In this document: piece after piece, positions 41,039-49,874 of the stretch
How the letters are laid out: each line of letters begins with the position of its first letter
Position numbering within the stretch: the stretch's first letter is position 1
Source of the DNA: Candidatus Methylomirabilota bacterium
Lineage (GTDB): Bacteria; Methylomirabilota; Methylomirabilia; Rokubacteriales; CSP1-6
Assembly: GCA_035315345.1 (NCBI GenBank)
Contig: DATFYA010000215.1
Location: 28,195 to 92,194 of the forward strand
Length of the DNA: 64,000 bases
Direction of reading: 5' to 3'
Translations under genes and position numbers: made by a program
Notes under the pieces: generated by a model
Told to the model about the DNA's origin: nothing
The model's database searches: none
Seen by the model: only the letters and a program-made list of their open reading frames with translations

Positions 41039-44000
41039 GGCCGCCGAGCCGCCGGTAGGCGTCCAGCGCGGGGTTCTCGGACCGCGCGAGCTTCCGCTCC
41101 GCCCGCTCGGCCGCCTGCGGGCCGCACGCGCGCCCGAATTCGCAGAAGCGGCAATCCTCGTCGCCGTCGGGCGTGTGCACGAAGGCCCCGGCCGCCAGCA
41201 GATCGAACAGATCGCGCAGCACTGCCGCGACCTGTTCCCGGCTGGACGCCGGGCGCACCTGCCGCTCCTGGCCGCCCCGTCCGGTGGGGAAGTAGTAGGA
41301 GCCGACCGCGCGCGCCGTCGGCTCCGTCTCGCGGAGCAGCTCGACCGCGGCCAGCGCGTAGAGGGCATGCTGGAGCTGACGGCCGCCCGCGAAGGTGGCC
41401 TCGAGGCCGCCGGGGAGGAACGCGCTCCCCGTCTTGTAGTCGACGATCTCGTAGCTGCCGTCGGCGAGGCGGTCGATGCGGTCGATCCGACCCCGGAGGC
41501 GAAAGCGGAGCCCGTTGCCGAGGTCGATGGTCACCGGGTCGCGTCGCCCCAGCGGCTCGCCCTCCGGGTCACCGCCGAAGGCGACCTCGAATCCGAGCGC
41601 CCGCCGCTGCGCGCCCCGGGCCTCGAACGCGAGGAACAGGGCGAGATCGGCCTGCAGCTCGCGGGCCTCGCGCTCGTAGACGCCTTCGGACGGTGGCGGC
41701 ACCAGCGCGCGGTGCGTGGCCAGCGCTTGCTCGCCGAGGTCGCGGAGCCGGTCGCCGTGGAGCGCCGGGCTCGGCGCCTCCTTCCGATCGCGGATCTCGC
41801 GCATGATCGTGGCGAAGAGGTCGTGCAGGATCGACCCTCGCGTCATGGGGTCGAGCCACACGTCGGGATCCGGCTCGGCGTCGTCGATGGGATCGAGGCC
41901 CAGGCCGCGCTGCAGGAAGTAGCGGAACGGGCACTTGGCCAGCTCCTCGAGGCTCGTGGGCGACACCACCGCGCCGGGCCGGCGCGGGTCCAGGAGGGGG
42001 CCCGCCTCGGGCACGAAGCCGTCGTATTCGGTGAAGGCGTCGGACTCGCGCGCGGCCTCGGCCACCGCGCCCTGGCCCAGGGCGGGGAAGCCCTGGCGCA
42101 CCGCCGGCACCGCCGAGGCATCCGCCTCACGCAGGCTCGCGAGCCACCAGCCCGCGTCGCTCAGCGCCGCCGCCGGCTCCGCGGGCACCGCCGAGACCGG
42201 CTCGCCCAGTGCGGCCACGAGCTTGTCGTACGTCCAGGTCTCGTGGGGCTGGAGCACGCGGACGGCCTGCAGCAGCACCCACGAGGGGAACGTGGCGCGC
42301 GCCTCGCGCAGGTCGCGGCGCGAGTAGCTCAGGCAGACGCGTCCGCCCAGGCTGCCGAGCCGCGAGACGATGCGATAGAGCGCCTCGCCGACGCGATCGG
42401 CCGACGTGCGCAGGGCCGGGTCGATTCCGGCGCGCTCGGTGTCGAGCAGCACCGGATCCTCCACCAGCGTCGGGAAGACGCCGCCTTCCTCCAGCCCCAG
42501 CACGAAGGTGTGCGCCCGCCCGGCGTGGCCGGCGTCGGCCAGGGTGGTGACGTGCAGGTGACCGGGGCGCGCGCGGTCGCCACCCACCGACAGGCCGTCG
42601 AGCCGGCCGCGGATCAGGGCCAGCGCGTCGGATGCCGGCCGCGCCAGGTCGGCGAGGGCGCGCAGGTCGGCCAGCGCCTCGGTGAGCGCCACCGTCGCCT
42701 CCCCGTCCAGCTCGCTGCTCTTGCGCGCGAACGCCTTCACGAAGGTCACCGCCGCCTCGAGCCACCGGCCGAGCGGCGCGCTGGGTGCCTCGGGCACCAG
42801 CGCCAGCAGCGCCGCCGTCCACGCCTGCAGGCGCCGGGCCTGGTCCAGGCGCTCGGCGTGGCGCGCCCGCGCGTCCTCGGACAGCTCGGGATCGGCGGCG
42901 CGCCCGCGGTGATGCTCGGCCAGCCGGCCCAGCGCCGCCGCGTAGGTCTGCCGTCCCCACGTGGCCTGGGCCCGCGCGAGCAAGCGCGCCGCCTGGCCCG
43001 CGCTGAGCCCTTCGCCGCTTTCACTCACCCGCACGTCGCCGGACTGCAGCATGCGGCGCAGCCGGCTGGCGGGCAGGCCTCCCTCGACCCACTCGCAGAA
43101 GGCGAGCAGGGCGCGCGCGGGTCGGGTGAGCGCGATCGGGATGCCGGGCCCGATGGTGATCGGCCACTCGTGGCGCTGCGCCTTCTCCCAGACCAGCGCG
43201 GCCTGCTCCGTCCGGGGGCACGCGATCTCCACCTGATCGAGGGCGAGCCCGGCCCGGCCGATGCGCCGGAAGATCTCCTCCACCTCGGCCTCGCGGCCGC
43301 CGGCGCAGAACATGGTGAGCGTGTCGTCGCCGGCGGGCGCGGCCGCCGCGGGGTCCATCAGCAGGGCCAGCCGCTCCGCGTTCGACCTCGGCGCGGGCGT
43401 CACCGCGTCGGCCGGGGCCGCGAGGCTGATCATTCGCCTCGGCACGTCGAGACCGGGCAGGTCCAGCGCGCGAGGCGTCACGCGGCGGCCCGGGAGCGAA
43501 TCGAGGAGCCGCCGCTCCAGCGGGGCCCAGATGGTGGCGGGCAGCTCGATCGAGAGGTCGGCGGGCTGGATCGGGCAGACGTCCAGGTGAGCCAGCGCCT
43601 CGTGGAAGACCACGGCGCGGTCGGCGAGCCGGCGCGCGACCAGGTGCTCCTCGTAGGCCGCGAGCAGGGCGCGCAGCTCCGCGTGCTTGCGCTCGTCGGT
43701 GAACGCGGCGTGCGGCAGGGCCGCCGCAGTGCCGCCGGCCATGCGCAGCTCGGCGATGGCGACCCAGAGGGCCTCGGCCATCTGCGGCTGCTCGGCCAGG
43801 CCGCGGAAATACGGGGGTACCGACGCGGGCAGCTCGAGCAGCAGGCGCATGATCAGCGCCGGCCCGATGCCGTCGGGGGCCGGGTCCACGCCACGCTCGA
43901 CCAGGAAGGGCGCGGCCATCGGCAGGGCCAGGTCCAGCGGCGTGGCGAAGCGCACGTTGGTCCAGCCGGCGCCGTAGAGCGCCAGCCGCTCGCCGAGCGT

Positions 44001-44096
44001 GTGCCCGAGCGAGTGGGAGGGCACGATCACCCACTTGGCGCGGGTGCGGTCCGCGCGCTGCAGCTCGGCCAGCTGGCTGAGGAAGGGACTGCTCAT
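41031..44096 (-). CDS. AddB-like inactivated-helicase/PD-(D/E)XK nuclease subunit
   Basis: The 1021-residue protein lacks a Walker A motif but has a helicase-like layout and a C-terminal RecB nuclease, 'RGRIDRIDRLADGSYEIVDYKTGSAF' (near residue 880). Cysteines at 'LAKCPFRYFLQRGLG' (about residue 717) and 'DCRFCEFGRACG' (about residue 980) fit the four-Cys iron-sulfur cluster that frames AddB nuclease domains. With the AddA-like gene it should form a two-subunit, two-nuclease double-strand-break resection complex. The ATG at 44096 is preferred over a codon at 44171 because the fold begins at 'SSPFLSQL'. Confidence 0.82.
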   Translation of the reverse strand: MSSPFLSQLAELQRADRTRAKWVIVPSHSLGHTLGERLALYGAGWTNVRFATPLDLALPMAAPFLVERGVDPAPDGIGPALIMRLLLELPASVPPYFRGLAEQPQMAEALWVAIAELRMAGGTAAALPHAAFTDERKHAELRALLAAYEEHLVARRLADRAVVFHEALAHLDVCPIQPADLSIELPATIWAPLERRLLDSLPGRRVTPRALDLPGLDVPRRMISLAAPADAVTPAPRSNAERLALLMDPAAAAPAGDDTLTMFCAGGREAEVEEIFRRIGRAGLALDQVEIACPRTEQAALVWEKAQRHEWPITIGPGIPIALTRPARALLAFCEWVEGGLPASRLRRMLQSGDVRVSESGEGLSAGQAARLLARAQATWGRQTYAAALGRLAEHHRGRAADPELSEDARARHAERLDQARRLQAWTAALLALVPEAPSAPLGRWLEAAVTFVKAFARKSSELDGEATVALTEALADLRALADLARPASDALALIRGRLDGLSVGGDRARPGHLHVTTLADAGHAGRAHTFVLGLEEGGVFPTLVEDPVLLDTERAGIDPALRTSADRVGEALYRIVSRLGSLGGRVCLSYSRRDLREARATFPSWVLLQAVRVLQPHETWTYDKLVAALGEPVSAVPAEPAAALSDAGWWLASLREADASAVPAVRQGFPALGQGAVAEAARESDAFTEYDGFVPEAGPLLDPRRPGAVVSPTSLEELAKCPFRYFLQRGLGLDPIDDAEPDPDVWLDPMTRGSILHDLFATIMREIRDRKEAPSPALHGDRLRDLGEQALATHRALVPPPSEGVYEREARELQADLALFLAFEARGAQRRALGFEVAFGGDPEGEPLGRRDPVTIDLGNGLRFRLRGRIDRIDRLADGSYEIVDYKTGSAFLPGGLEATFAGGRQLQHALYALAAVELLRETEPTARAVGSYYFPTGRGGQERQVRPASSREQVAAVLRDLFDLLAAGAFVHTPDGDEDCRFCEFGRACGPQAAERAERKLARSENPALDAYRRLGGHA

Positions 44097-44163
44097 GCGC
44101 CGATGGTCTCCCCCGACCGTGACAGCCGGGGTCACAGCGATTCCGGCGTCTCGGCGGCCTCCA

Positions 44164-45561
44164 TCATGCACCCGCTGCGGGGAGGATGTCCCGGAAGAAC
44201 GGGGTCAGGAACCGGTTTTCGGGATCCGCCGTCCGGCGCGCGTTCGCGAGCGCGTGCCAGGCCGGCGTCCACAGCTGCCGGGCCACCGCGGGCAGGAGGC
44301 CCTTCGTCTGATTGAGCAGCGGGCGGGCGCCGTGTCGCGCCGCGAACTCGTTGAACGCGCGGTTCATCGCCATCCAGGCCGCGGGCTCCTCGTGGGACCA
44401 GTTCACCATGTCCAGCGTGAAGATGTCCTCCTCGGGGCTGAAGGACAGCAGCGCGGAGTCGTCCCGGCGGATGAAGTACACCTCGGTGGGCAGCGCGGGC
44501 CTGAACCCGTGCTCGCGCCGGAAGCGCTCGCAGAAGCGCAGGTACGCGGGCACGATCTCGGCCCAGCCGCTGACCGGGAACGCCCAGAACGTGAAGTCGA
44601 AGTAGCTCGAGGCGGGCCGCTTGAAGTCGATCATGGCGTCGGCCCGGTAGCTGGCGAACCGGCTGATGACGCGCAGGAAGAAGATCTTGAGGAAGCCGTG
44701 ATCGAGCGCCCACACCCAGGCCGCGATGACGAGGCGACGGAGGGGCCGGGGCAGGAGCCGGAGCGGGGCGTTGAACGGGCGCGCCCCCGACATCCAGGCG
44801 AACGTGCGCAGCCAGAGCCTGACCGCGTCCAGGACCATGACGGGACGGTGGCCGACGGCCACCCGTCGGCGCTCGACGATCAGCTGTCGCCGGTACGGGA
44901 GCAGGAATGCGAGAAAGCCGTCGGCGCCGCCGAGGATCTCGGCGCCGTCGGGCGGTGGCAGGGGCCGGCCGGTCTCGAGCCACCGGTCGAGCGTGATCCG
45001 CTCGTAGGAGTACCAGACCCGCCGGCGCTCCTCGACCTCGAACGTGACCTCGTACACGATGCCGAGCAGCCCGTAGCTCGAGCGGATCAGGCGCAGGGCG
45101 TCGCGGTCGGTCACGTGCACGGTCCGCCCGTCGGCTCGCACCAGGCGGACCGCGACCACCGTCGAGCTGATCTGGCCGCGGCCGGTCGGGCCGAGCGAGG
45201 AATCCTTGGTGCCGCAGCAGGCGACCGAGCCCGCGGTGGCATTGCCGATCTCCGGCACCACCGGCAGCTGCAGCCCGTGCGGGCGGAGCGCGTTCTTCAG
45301 GTCGATCATCCGGACGCCGGCGCCCACCGTGACCCGGCGCTGGGCGCGATCGGGCGCGTCGATCGTCGAGAAGCGGGTCATGAACACCGCGGTGCCCGCG
45401 GTCTCGATGGACTCGTTCAGCGAGTGCAGCTCGCCCAGGGCCCGCACCGGCGAGGGGAAGGCCGGGTCGCGCACGATGGCGATCAGCTCGTCCAGATCGC
45501 GGGGTGTGACCGTCGCGGCCGGCGCGCAGCGATTCGAGCCGTTCCAGTTCGAGACGCTCAT
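44164..45561 (-). CDS. FAD-dependent aldonolactone-oxidase-like enzyme
   Basis: The 465-residue protein has a PCMH/VAO-type FAD domain: 'TPRDLDELIAIVRD', 'VRALGELHSLNESIETAGTAVFM' in part, 'VTVGAGVRMIDLKNALRPHGL' and 'GNATAGSVACCGTKDSSLG'. A D-arabinono-lactone-oxidase-like C-terminal domain ends 'DPENRFLTPFFRDIL'. The usual His for covalent FAD attachment (as in GxHS) is 'LGELHSLN', so it may be retained. Family members oxidise sugar lactones or alditols to hydrogen peroxide or to an electron carrier. It overlaps the large regulator by four bases (ATGA). Confidence 0.75.
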   Translation of the reverse strand: MSVSNWNGSNRCAPAATVTPRDLDELIAIVRDPAFPSPVRALGELHSLNESIETAGTAVFMTRFSTIDAPDRAQRRVTVGAGVRMIDLKNALRPHGLQLPVVPEIGNATAGSVACCGTKDSSLGPTGRGQISSTVVAVRLVRADGRTVHVTDRDALRLIRSSYGLLGIVYEVTFEVEERRRVWYSYERITLDRWLETGRPLPPPDGAEILGGADGFLAFLLPYRRQLIVERRRVAVGHRPVMVLDAVRLWLRTFAWMSGARPFNAPLRLLPRPLRRLVIAAWVWALDHGFLKIFFLRVISRFASYRADAMIDFKRPASSYFDFTFWAFPVSGWAEIVPAYLRFCERFRREHGFRPALPTEVYFIRRDDSALLSFSPEEDIFTLDMVNWSHEEPAAWMAMNRAFNEFAARHGARPLLNQTKGLLPAVARQLWTPAWHALANARRTADPENRFLTPFFRDILPAAGA

Positions 45562-48500
45562 CCCCGGTCTTCCAGACGGCGGAGGGCGGCGGCCGCGTCG
45601 CGGGCGAAGAGGGTGGCGCCCTGGCCGGTCGCGACCTCCACCGCCTCGCGGAGCGCGTCGAGCGCGGCCGCGGCCTCGCCGCGGCGGACGAGCGCCTCGG
45701 CGCGGAGGGTCAGCAGCGGGGCCACGAAGGCGTGCTCCGCGGTCTGCCGCCGCTGCTCGAGGGCGTCGGCGATCACGTTCAGCGCGGCCTCCACCGCGCC
45801 GGTGGCCAGCAGCCCCTCGGCCAGGCGCGCGCGATGGGCGAGCCCGACGCGCTGGCCGGCCCGGCGGAAGAGATCGGCGCCCTCCTGCATCATGGCGGCG
45901 CCCGCGTCGGCCTCGCCGCCGGCGCTCCGGCCCCAGCCGGCGTGCGAGAGCCCGATCGCCAGGAAGAACGCGAAGCCGCAGTCGCGGGAAAGGGCCACCA
46001 GCTCGTCGCCGAGCCGCCGGACCACGGCGGGCTCGCGCCGCAGCTCGTGGACCTCGCAGGCCAGGAACAGGGCGAGCGCCACGTTGAACGGATGCCCGCC
46101 CTCGCGGGCCATCCGCACCGCCAGCTCGGCGCGCCGCGCGCCGCCGTCGAGATCGCCGATCACCGCGTCCGCCCAGCCGAGGAATCCGGCGGCCGCCACG
46201 CCCATGTCCTGGCCGTAGCGAAGCATCTGCTCGGGGGCACGGCCGCGGTCGTCCAGCGCGGCCGCCTGGCTCAGGTGCTCCCGCGCGCGGGCGAACTCGC
46301 CGCGGTAGAAGGTGTCCACCCCGGCCGCGACGTGGCCGCCCACCCGCACGAGGGTGTCGCCGTGGCCGTGCGCGACGGCGAGCAGCCGGCCTACCAGGTG
46401 CTCGGCGGCCCGGAAGTCGGCGCGCGAGAGCTGAAAGCGCCAGAGCGTCCACTGCACGAAGAATTTCTGGTCGACGTCGGTGAGGCGGTCGGCCATGACC
46501 CGCACGCGGTCCAGCGTCTGCTCGACCTCCGGCGCGCCGTACCCGCGCGTGGCGGTGAGCGACGTCGCCATCGCGAGCTGGATGTCGATCTCCTGCGCCT
46601 CCCGCGCCGGGTCCTCGGGCTGGCCGGCCAGCAGCGCCAGCGCATGGCCCAGGTGCACGATGGCGTCGCCGTGCGCGGAGCGCTGGATCGCGAGCTGTCC
46701 GGCGCGAGTCCAGTGCCCGATGGCGTCGGCGTGCCGCCCGGCCTCCGTGCAGTGGCGCGCCAGCGTCTCCGGCCGCCGCTCGCGGGTCTCCGGGGCCAGC
46801 TTGCCGATCGCGCTCACCACGCGCGCGTGCAGCAGCGCGCGGGCGCTTCGGACCACGCCGTCGTAGGCCACCTCGTGGGTCAGCGCGTGCTTGAACGCGT
46901 AGCCGGCCTCGGCGCCCGACCGGATGGCGTGGAGGAACTCGCCGCCCTGCAGGCGGGCCAGGCTGGCCTGGATGTCGGCGGCGGACAGCTCGGAGGCCTC
47001 CCGCAGCAGGGCCACCGGGATCTCGCGGCCGATGACCGCGGCCACCTCGAGCACGTGCCGGTCGGCGGCGGGGAGGCTGTCCACGCGGCTGGCCACCACG
47101 TCGTGCACCGTCCCGGGCACCGCGAGCGCGTCGCTCTCGTCGGCGTGCTCGCGAACCGCCTGCGCCAGCTCCTCGAGGAAGAACGGGTTGCCCTCCGCCC
47201 GGCTCAGGACGCGCCCGACCACCGCCTCCGCGGCCGGCCGGGCGGCCAGCACGGATTCCACGATCCGGCGGCTGTCCCCGGCGGAGAGCGGGCCGAGCGT
47301 GAGCTGCGTCGCGTTGGGCCGCGTCTGCCACGCGGCCCGGAAGCCCGGGCGGGCCGTCGTCACCAGCAGGATCCGCGAGGCGGCAGTCAGCTCGGCCAGC
47401 GTCGCCAGCAGCTCGGCCGAGGTCTGGTCGATCCAGTGCAGATCCTCGATGACGAGCAGCAGGGCGCGGCGCTCCTGCTGGGCGAGCACGACGCGCCGGA
47501 CCGCGTCGAAGGTTCCCGACTTGACCGCGTCGGGAGACCGCCCGGTCAGCTCGCCGCCCGTGCGCGGGAAGAGCAGGTTCTGCAGATAGGGCGCCGACGC
47601 CGCCGCGGCGGCACCCAGCGGCTCGAGCGCGGCCAGCACCGCGGCGTCCACCGTCTCCATCGCGTCGGTGTCCTCGACGTCGCAGAAGGCTTGCAAGATC
47701 TCGATCGCCGGGAAGTAGGGGACGTGCGTGCCGTAGGGCGCGCATCGGCCCTCGCGCATGACGACGCGCTCCGTGCGGACGGACTGCTGGAATTCCTGCA
47801 GCAGGCGCGACTTGCCGATGCCCGGCTCGCCCACGAGGGTGACGATCTGGCCGTGGCCCAGCATCGCCTGGTCGAGCAGGCGGCGCAGCGTGTCCATCTC
47901 GGCGCGCCGGCCGACGAAGGCGACCGGCTGCGATCCCCCCGGGGTGGTCGAGCGGCCGACGAGGCGTCGCCCCGCGGCGGGCCCAGGACCGGCCGCGATC
48001 TCGAAGTGGCGGGTGAGGTAGCCGGCGGCGGCGTCGGTCACCCCGATCTCCCCGCGGCCGATCGGCTCCAGCGCATCCAGCGCGGCCAGCGCGCGGCGGG
48101 AGGCGTCCTGCTCGACGACGGGGCGGCCGTCGATGTGCGCCAGCGCGACGCGGTCGACGTGGATGGCCAGGGCGACCGCGACGTCGTCCGGTCCCTCGGC
48201 GCGCCGGTCCTCGCGCGCGATGAGCTTCGTCACCGACAGTGCGGCGGTCGCGGCGCGCCGGGGCGCGTCCTCCGCCGGCACGTGGCCGAAGATCGCCACG
48301 ACACTCTGCTGGCCGATCTCGGTCACGTGACCGCCGAACGTCTGCGCCTTGTCGACCAGCCAGCCGAAGACGCGGCTCGTCACCGACGCCGCCCCCTCGG
48401 GCCCGGGCACGATGCGCGCCCGCAGGAACGTGACCCGGCGCCGGTCCCAGCGGACTCCGACGCCCGCAGGCGCCGGCGCGCGCTCGGCCGCCGCGATCGG

Positions 48501-49517
48501 CGCCGGCGGGACGTCGGGCACGAGCGGCACGGCCACCGGGACCGCCGGCTCGACCGCGCCGGGGGGCCGCAGCCCGTGGAGACGGATCCGCGCGCGCACC
48601 GTGTTGCGGGTGATGCCGAGCCGCGCCGCGGTCCGCGTGATGTTCCAGCCGGTCTGGGCCAGCGCGTCCGCCAGATGCGCGCGCGCCGAGTCCGCCCGCG
48701 ACATCGGCGGCGGCACGACGCGCGGGGCGGGCGGCGCGGCCGGTCGCGGAAGGTCGAGCCCGTCTGGGCCGATCGTCTCGAGATCGGAGAGGAGCACGGC
48801 GCGCTCGATGACATTGCCGAGCTCCCGCACGTTGCCCGGCCAGGCGTACGTGCGCAGCGCCCTCCGGGCGTCCTCGCCCAGCGCTTTCATCGGCAGCCCG
48901 TACTCGGTGCACGCGCGCGCCAGCAGCTGCTCGGCCAGCAGGTCGATGTCCGCGTTCCGCTCCCGCAGCGGCGGCAGCTCCAGGGTCAGCACCGCGAGGC
49001 GATGGTAGAGATCGGCGCGGAAGCGCCCCTCGGCGACCGCGGATCGGAGCGAGGCATTGGTGGCGGCCACGATGGAGACGTCGGCCGGCTCGCTCCGGGT
49101 CGCGCCCAGCCGGCGTACGCTGCCCTGCTCGAGCACGGTGAGCAGCTTGGGCTGCAGCCCGCGCGGCAGCAGCGCGACCTCGTCGAGGAAGAGGGTGCCG
49201 CCGTGGGCGACGTGGAAGAGCCCCGGCTTGGCGTGGCGGGCGTCCGTGAAGGCGCCCCGCTCGTAGCCGAACAGCTCGGCCTCGAGCAGGCTCTCCGGGA
49301 TGGCGGCGCAGTTCAGCTCGACGAACGGGCTCTCGGCGCGCGGCCCCGCGCGGTGCATGAGGCGCGCGAGCAGGCCCTTGCCGGTGCCGGTCTCGCCCAG
49401 GATCAAGATCGGCGGCAGGCGGCGGGCGCCCTGATGGCGGGGCAGGAGGGCACGCGCCTTCTGGCGGAGGGCGACGATCGTCGGATGCTCCCCGATCAGG
49501 TCGGCGAGTGGATCCAT
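45558..49517 (-). CDS. Multidomain regulator: NtrC-type AAA+, Fis HTH, cyclase-like domain, STAND ATPase
   Basis: The 1319-residue protein has four parts. Residues 1-255 are an NtrC-type AAA+ domain: Walker A 'GETGTGKG' (41-48), loop 1 'GAFTDA' (88-93) and Walker B 'GTLFLDE'. Residues about 275-312 are a Fis-type helix-turn-helix ('NITRTAARLGITRNTVRARI'). Residues about 355-530 resemble a class III nucleotidyl cyclase but without the metal-binding Asp ('VTFLRARIV'). From about 545 a second AAA domain ('FVGRRAEMDTL', Walker A 'GEPGIGKS') and a long TPR-like helical region follow, as in MalT/AcoK-like STAND regulators. Loop 1 lacks the GAFTGA glycine needed to contact sigma-54. The gene is divergent from pqqA. 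Confidence 0.8.
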   Translation of the reverse strand: MDPLADLIGEHPTIVALRQKARALLPRHQGARRLPPILILGETGTGKGLLARLMHRAGPRAESPFVELNCAAIPESLLEAELFGYERGAFTDARHAKPGLFHVAHGGTLFLDEVALLPRGLQPKLLTVLEQGSVRRLGATRSEPADVSIVAATNASLRSAVAEGRFRADLYHRLAVLTLELPPLRERNADIDLLAEQLLARACTEYGLPMKALGEDARRALRTYAWPGNVRELGNVIERAVLLSDLETIGPDGLDLPRPAAPPAPRVVPPPMSRADSARAHLADALAQTGWNITRTAARLGITRNTVRARIRLHGLRPPGAVEPAVPVAVPLVPDVPPAPIAAAERAPAPAGVGVRWDRRRVTFLRARIVPGPEGAASVTSRVFGWLVDKAQTFGGHVTEIGQQSVVAIFGHVPAEDAPRRAATAALSVTKLIAREDRRAEGPDDVAVALAIHVDRVALAHIDGRPVVEQDASRRALAALDALEPIGRGEIGVTDAAAGYLTRHFEIAAGPGPAAGRRLVGRSTTPGGSQPVAFVGRRAEMDTLRRLLDQAMLGHGQIVTLVGEPGIGKSRLLQEFQQSVRTERVVMREGRCAPYGTHVPYFPAIEILQAFCDVEDTDAMETVDAAVLAALEPLGAAAAASAPYLQNLLFPRTGGELTGRSPDAVKSGTFDAVRRVVLAQQERRALLLVIEDLHWIDQTSAELLATLAELTAASRILLVTTARPGFRAAWQTRPNATQLTLGPLSAGDSRRIVESVLAARPAAEAVVGRVLSRAEGNPFFLEELAQAVREHADESDALAVPGTVHDVVASRVDSLPAADRHVLEVAAVIGREIPVALLREASELSAADIQASLARLQGGEFLHAIRSGAEAGYAFKHALTHEVAYDGVVRSARALLHARVVSAIGKLAPETRERRPETLARHCTEAGRHADAIGHWTRAGQLAIQRSAHGDAIVHLGHALALLAGQPEDPAREAQEIDIQLAMATSLTATRGYGAPEVEQTLDRVRVMADRLTDVDQKFFVQWTLWRFQLSRADFRAAEHLVGRLLAVAHGHGDTLVRVGGHVAAGVDTFYRGEFARAREHLSQAAALDDRGRAPEQMLRYGQDMGVAAAGFLGWADAVIGDLDGGARRAELAVRMAREGGHPFNVALALFLACEVHELRREPAVVRRLGDELVALSRDCGFAFFLAIGLSHAGWGRSAGGEADAGAAMMQEGADLFRRAGQRVGLAHRARLAEGLLATGAVEAALNVIADALEQRRQTAEHAFVAPLLTLRAEALVRRGEAAAALDALREAVEVATGQGATLFARDAAAALRRLEDRG

Positions 49518-49546
49518 GGAGCGGGCGACGGCGACCTCCCGGTCGG

Positions 49547-49575
49547 AATCTAGAGGCGGCGCATCCGGGTGTCAA
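49547..49575 (-). promoter_or_regulatory. Sigma-70 promoter of the regulator/oxidase operon
   Basis: On the minus strand TTGACA (49575-49570) and TAGATT (49552-49547) are spaced by 17 bases. Both boxes are close to consensus. The ATG at 49517 lies 30 bases downstream of the -10 box, with GGGAGG between. It is back-to-back with the pqqA promoter. Confidence 0.6.
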
Positions 49576-49592
49576 GCCCGTCCCGATGCCGC

Positions 49593-49621
49593 TTGACCTC
49601 GGAGTGGGCCGCCGATAGTAT
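49593..49621 (+). promoter_or_regulatory. Sigma-70 promoter of pqqA
   Basis: TTGACC (49593-49598) and TAGTAT (49616-49621) are spaced by 17 bases. Transcription would start near 49628, just before the six direct repeats. Only 17 bases separate this -35 box from the divergent one; the two create the inverted repeat GTCAAGC-N13-GCTTGAC (49571-49597). No -24/-12 sigma-54 element was seen. Confidence 0.6.
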
Positions 49622-49643
49622 CGGGGCGGTAGAGACACGCGGG

Positions 49644-49733
49644 CCCGATCATTCAGCGCCCGACCATTCGGTGCCCGATCATTCAGTGCCCGATCGTTCG
49701 GTGCTCGATCGTTCGGTGCTCGATCGTTCAGTA
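49644..49733 (+). repeat. Six tandem 15-bp direct repeats in the pqqA leader
   Basis: Six contiguous 15-base units occupy 49644-49733: CCCGATCATTCAGCG, CCCGACCATTCGGTG, CCCGATCATTCAGTG, CCCGATCGTTCGGTG, CTCGATCGTTCGGTG and CTCGATCGTTCAGTA. Units contain an imperfect dyad CCGA-N4-TCGG. The array lies between the predicted transcription start and the pqqA ribosome site. Its 15-base length keeps it in frame with pqqA, where it would read as Pro-Asp-His-Ser-Val-like pentapeptides. Binding sites for a regulator or an RNA structure are both possible. Confidence 0.9.
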
Positions 49734-49745
49734 GAGGTGAGCGCC

Positions 49746-49844
49746 ATGAGCTGGGAAGCGCCGGACTTCAGCGAAGTGAGGATGGACGCCGAGATCAACT
49801 CGTATCAGGACGATTTCGACCGGGAGCCGGACGACCGCTTCTAG
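49746..49844 (+). CDS. pqqA: PQQ precursor peptide PqqA
   Basis: The 32-residue peptide MSWEAPDFSEVR..., with Glu16 and Tyr20 in 'AEINSYQDD', aligns with known PqqA pattern W-x-x-P-x-[YF]-x-[DE]-x-R-x3-E-[VI]-x2-Y. The Glu and Tyr are cross-linked by PqqE and become the PQQ skeleton. The acidic C-terminal tail 'DDFDREPDDRF' is longer than in classic 23-24-residue PqqA. GAGGTGAG at 49733-49740 is the ribosome site. An in-frame open extension runs upstream through the repeats, but it starts before the predicted transcription start. Confidence 0.9.
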   Translation: MSWEAPDFSEVRMDAEINSYQDDFDREPDDRF

Positions 49845-49874
49845 AGCGGCCCAGCCGTTCGGTCGTATCGACAG

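Noticed and set aside
40938..44315. A plus-strand open frame of about 1100 codons opposite the AddB-like gene
   Set aside because: Composition and lack of motifs mark it as a shadow of the minus-strand gene with RecB nuclease motifs.
45732..49553. A plus-strand open frame of more than 1200 codons opposite the large regulator
   Set aside because: The opposite strand has clear AAA+ and HTH motifs in the correct order, while this frame has only low-complexity charged sequence.
49571..49597. Inverted repeat GTCAAGC-N13-GCTTGAC as a regulator binding site
   Set aside because: The two arms are simply the divergent -35 boxes, so the symmetry is explained by two promoters.
49569..49745. N-terminal extension of PqqA encoded through the six repeats
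   Set aside because: The open frame begins upstream of the predicted transcription start and lacks a ribosome site, whereas the ATG at 49746 has one and gives a peptide of normal PqqA type. It is kept as a possibility in the repeat finding only.
49518..49745. A sigma-54 (-24/-12) promoter matching the NtrC-type domain of the regulator
   Set aside because: No GG-N10-GC element with TGGCA/TTGC character was found; both promoters look like sigma-70.
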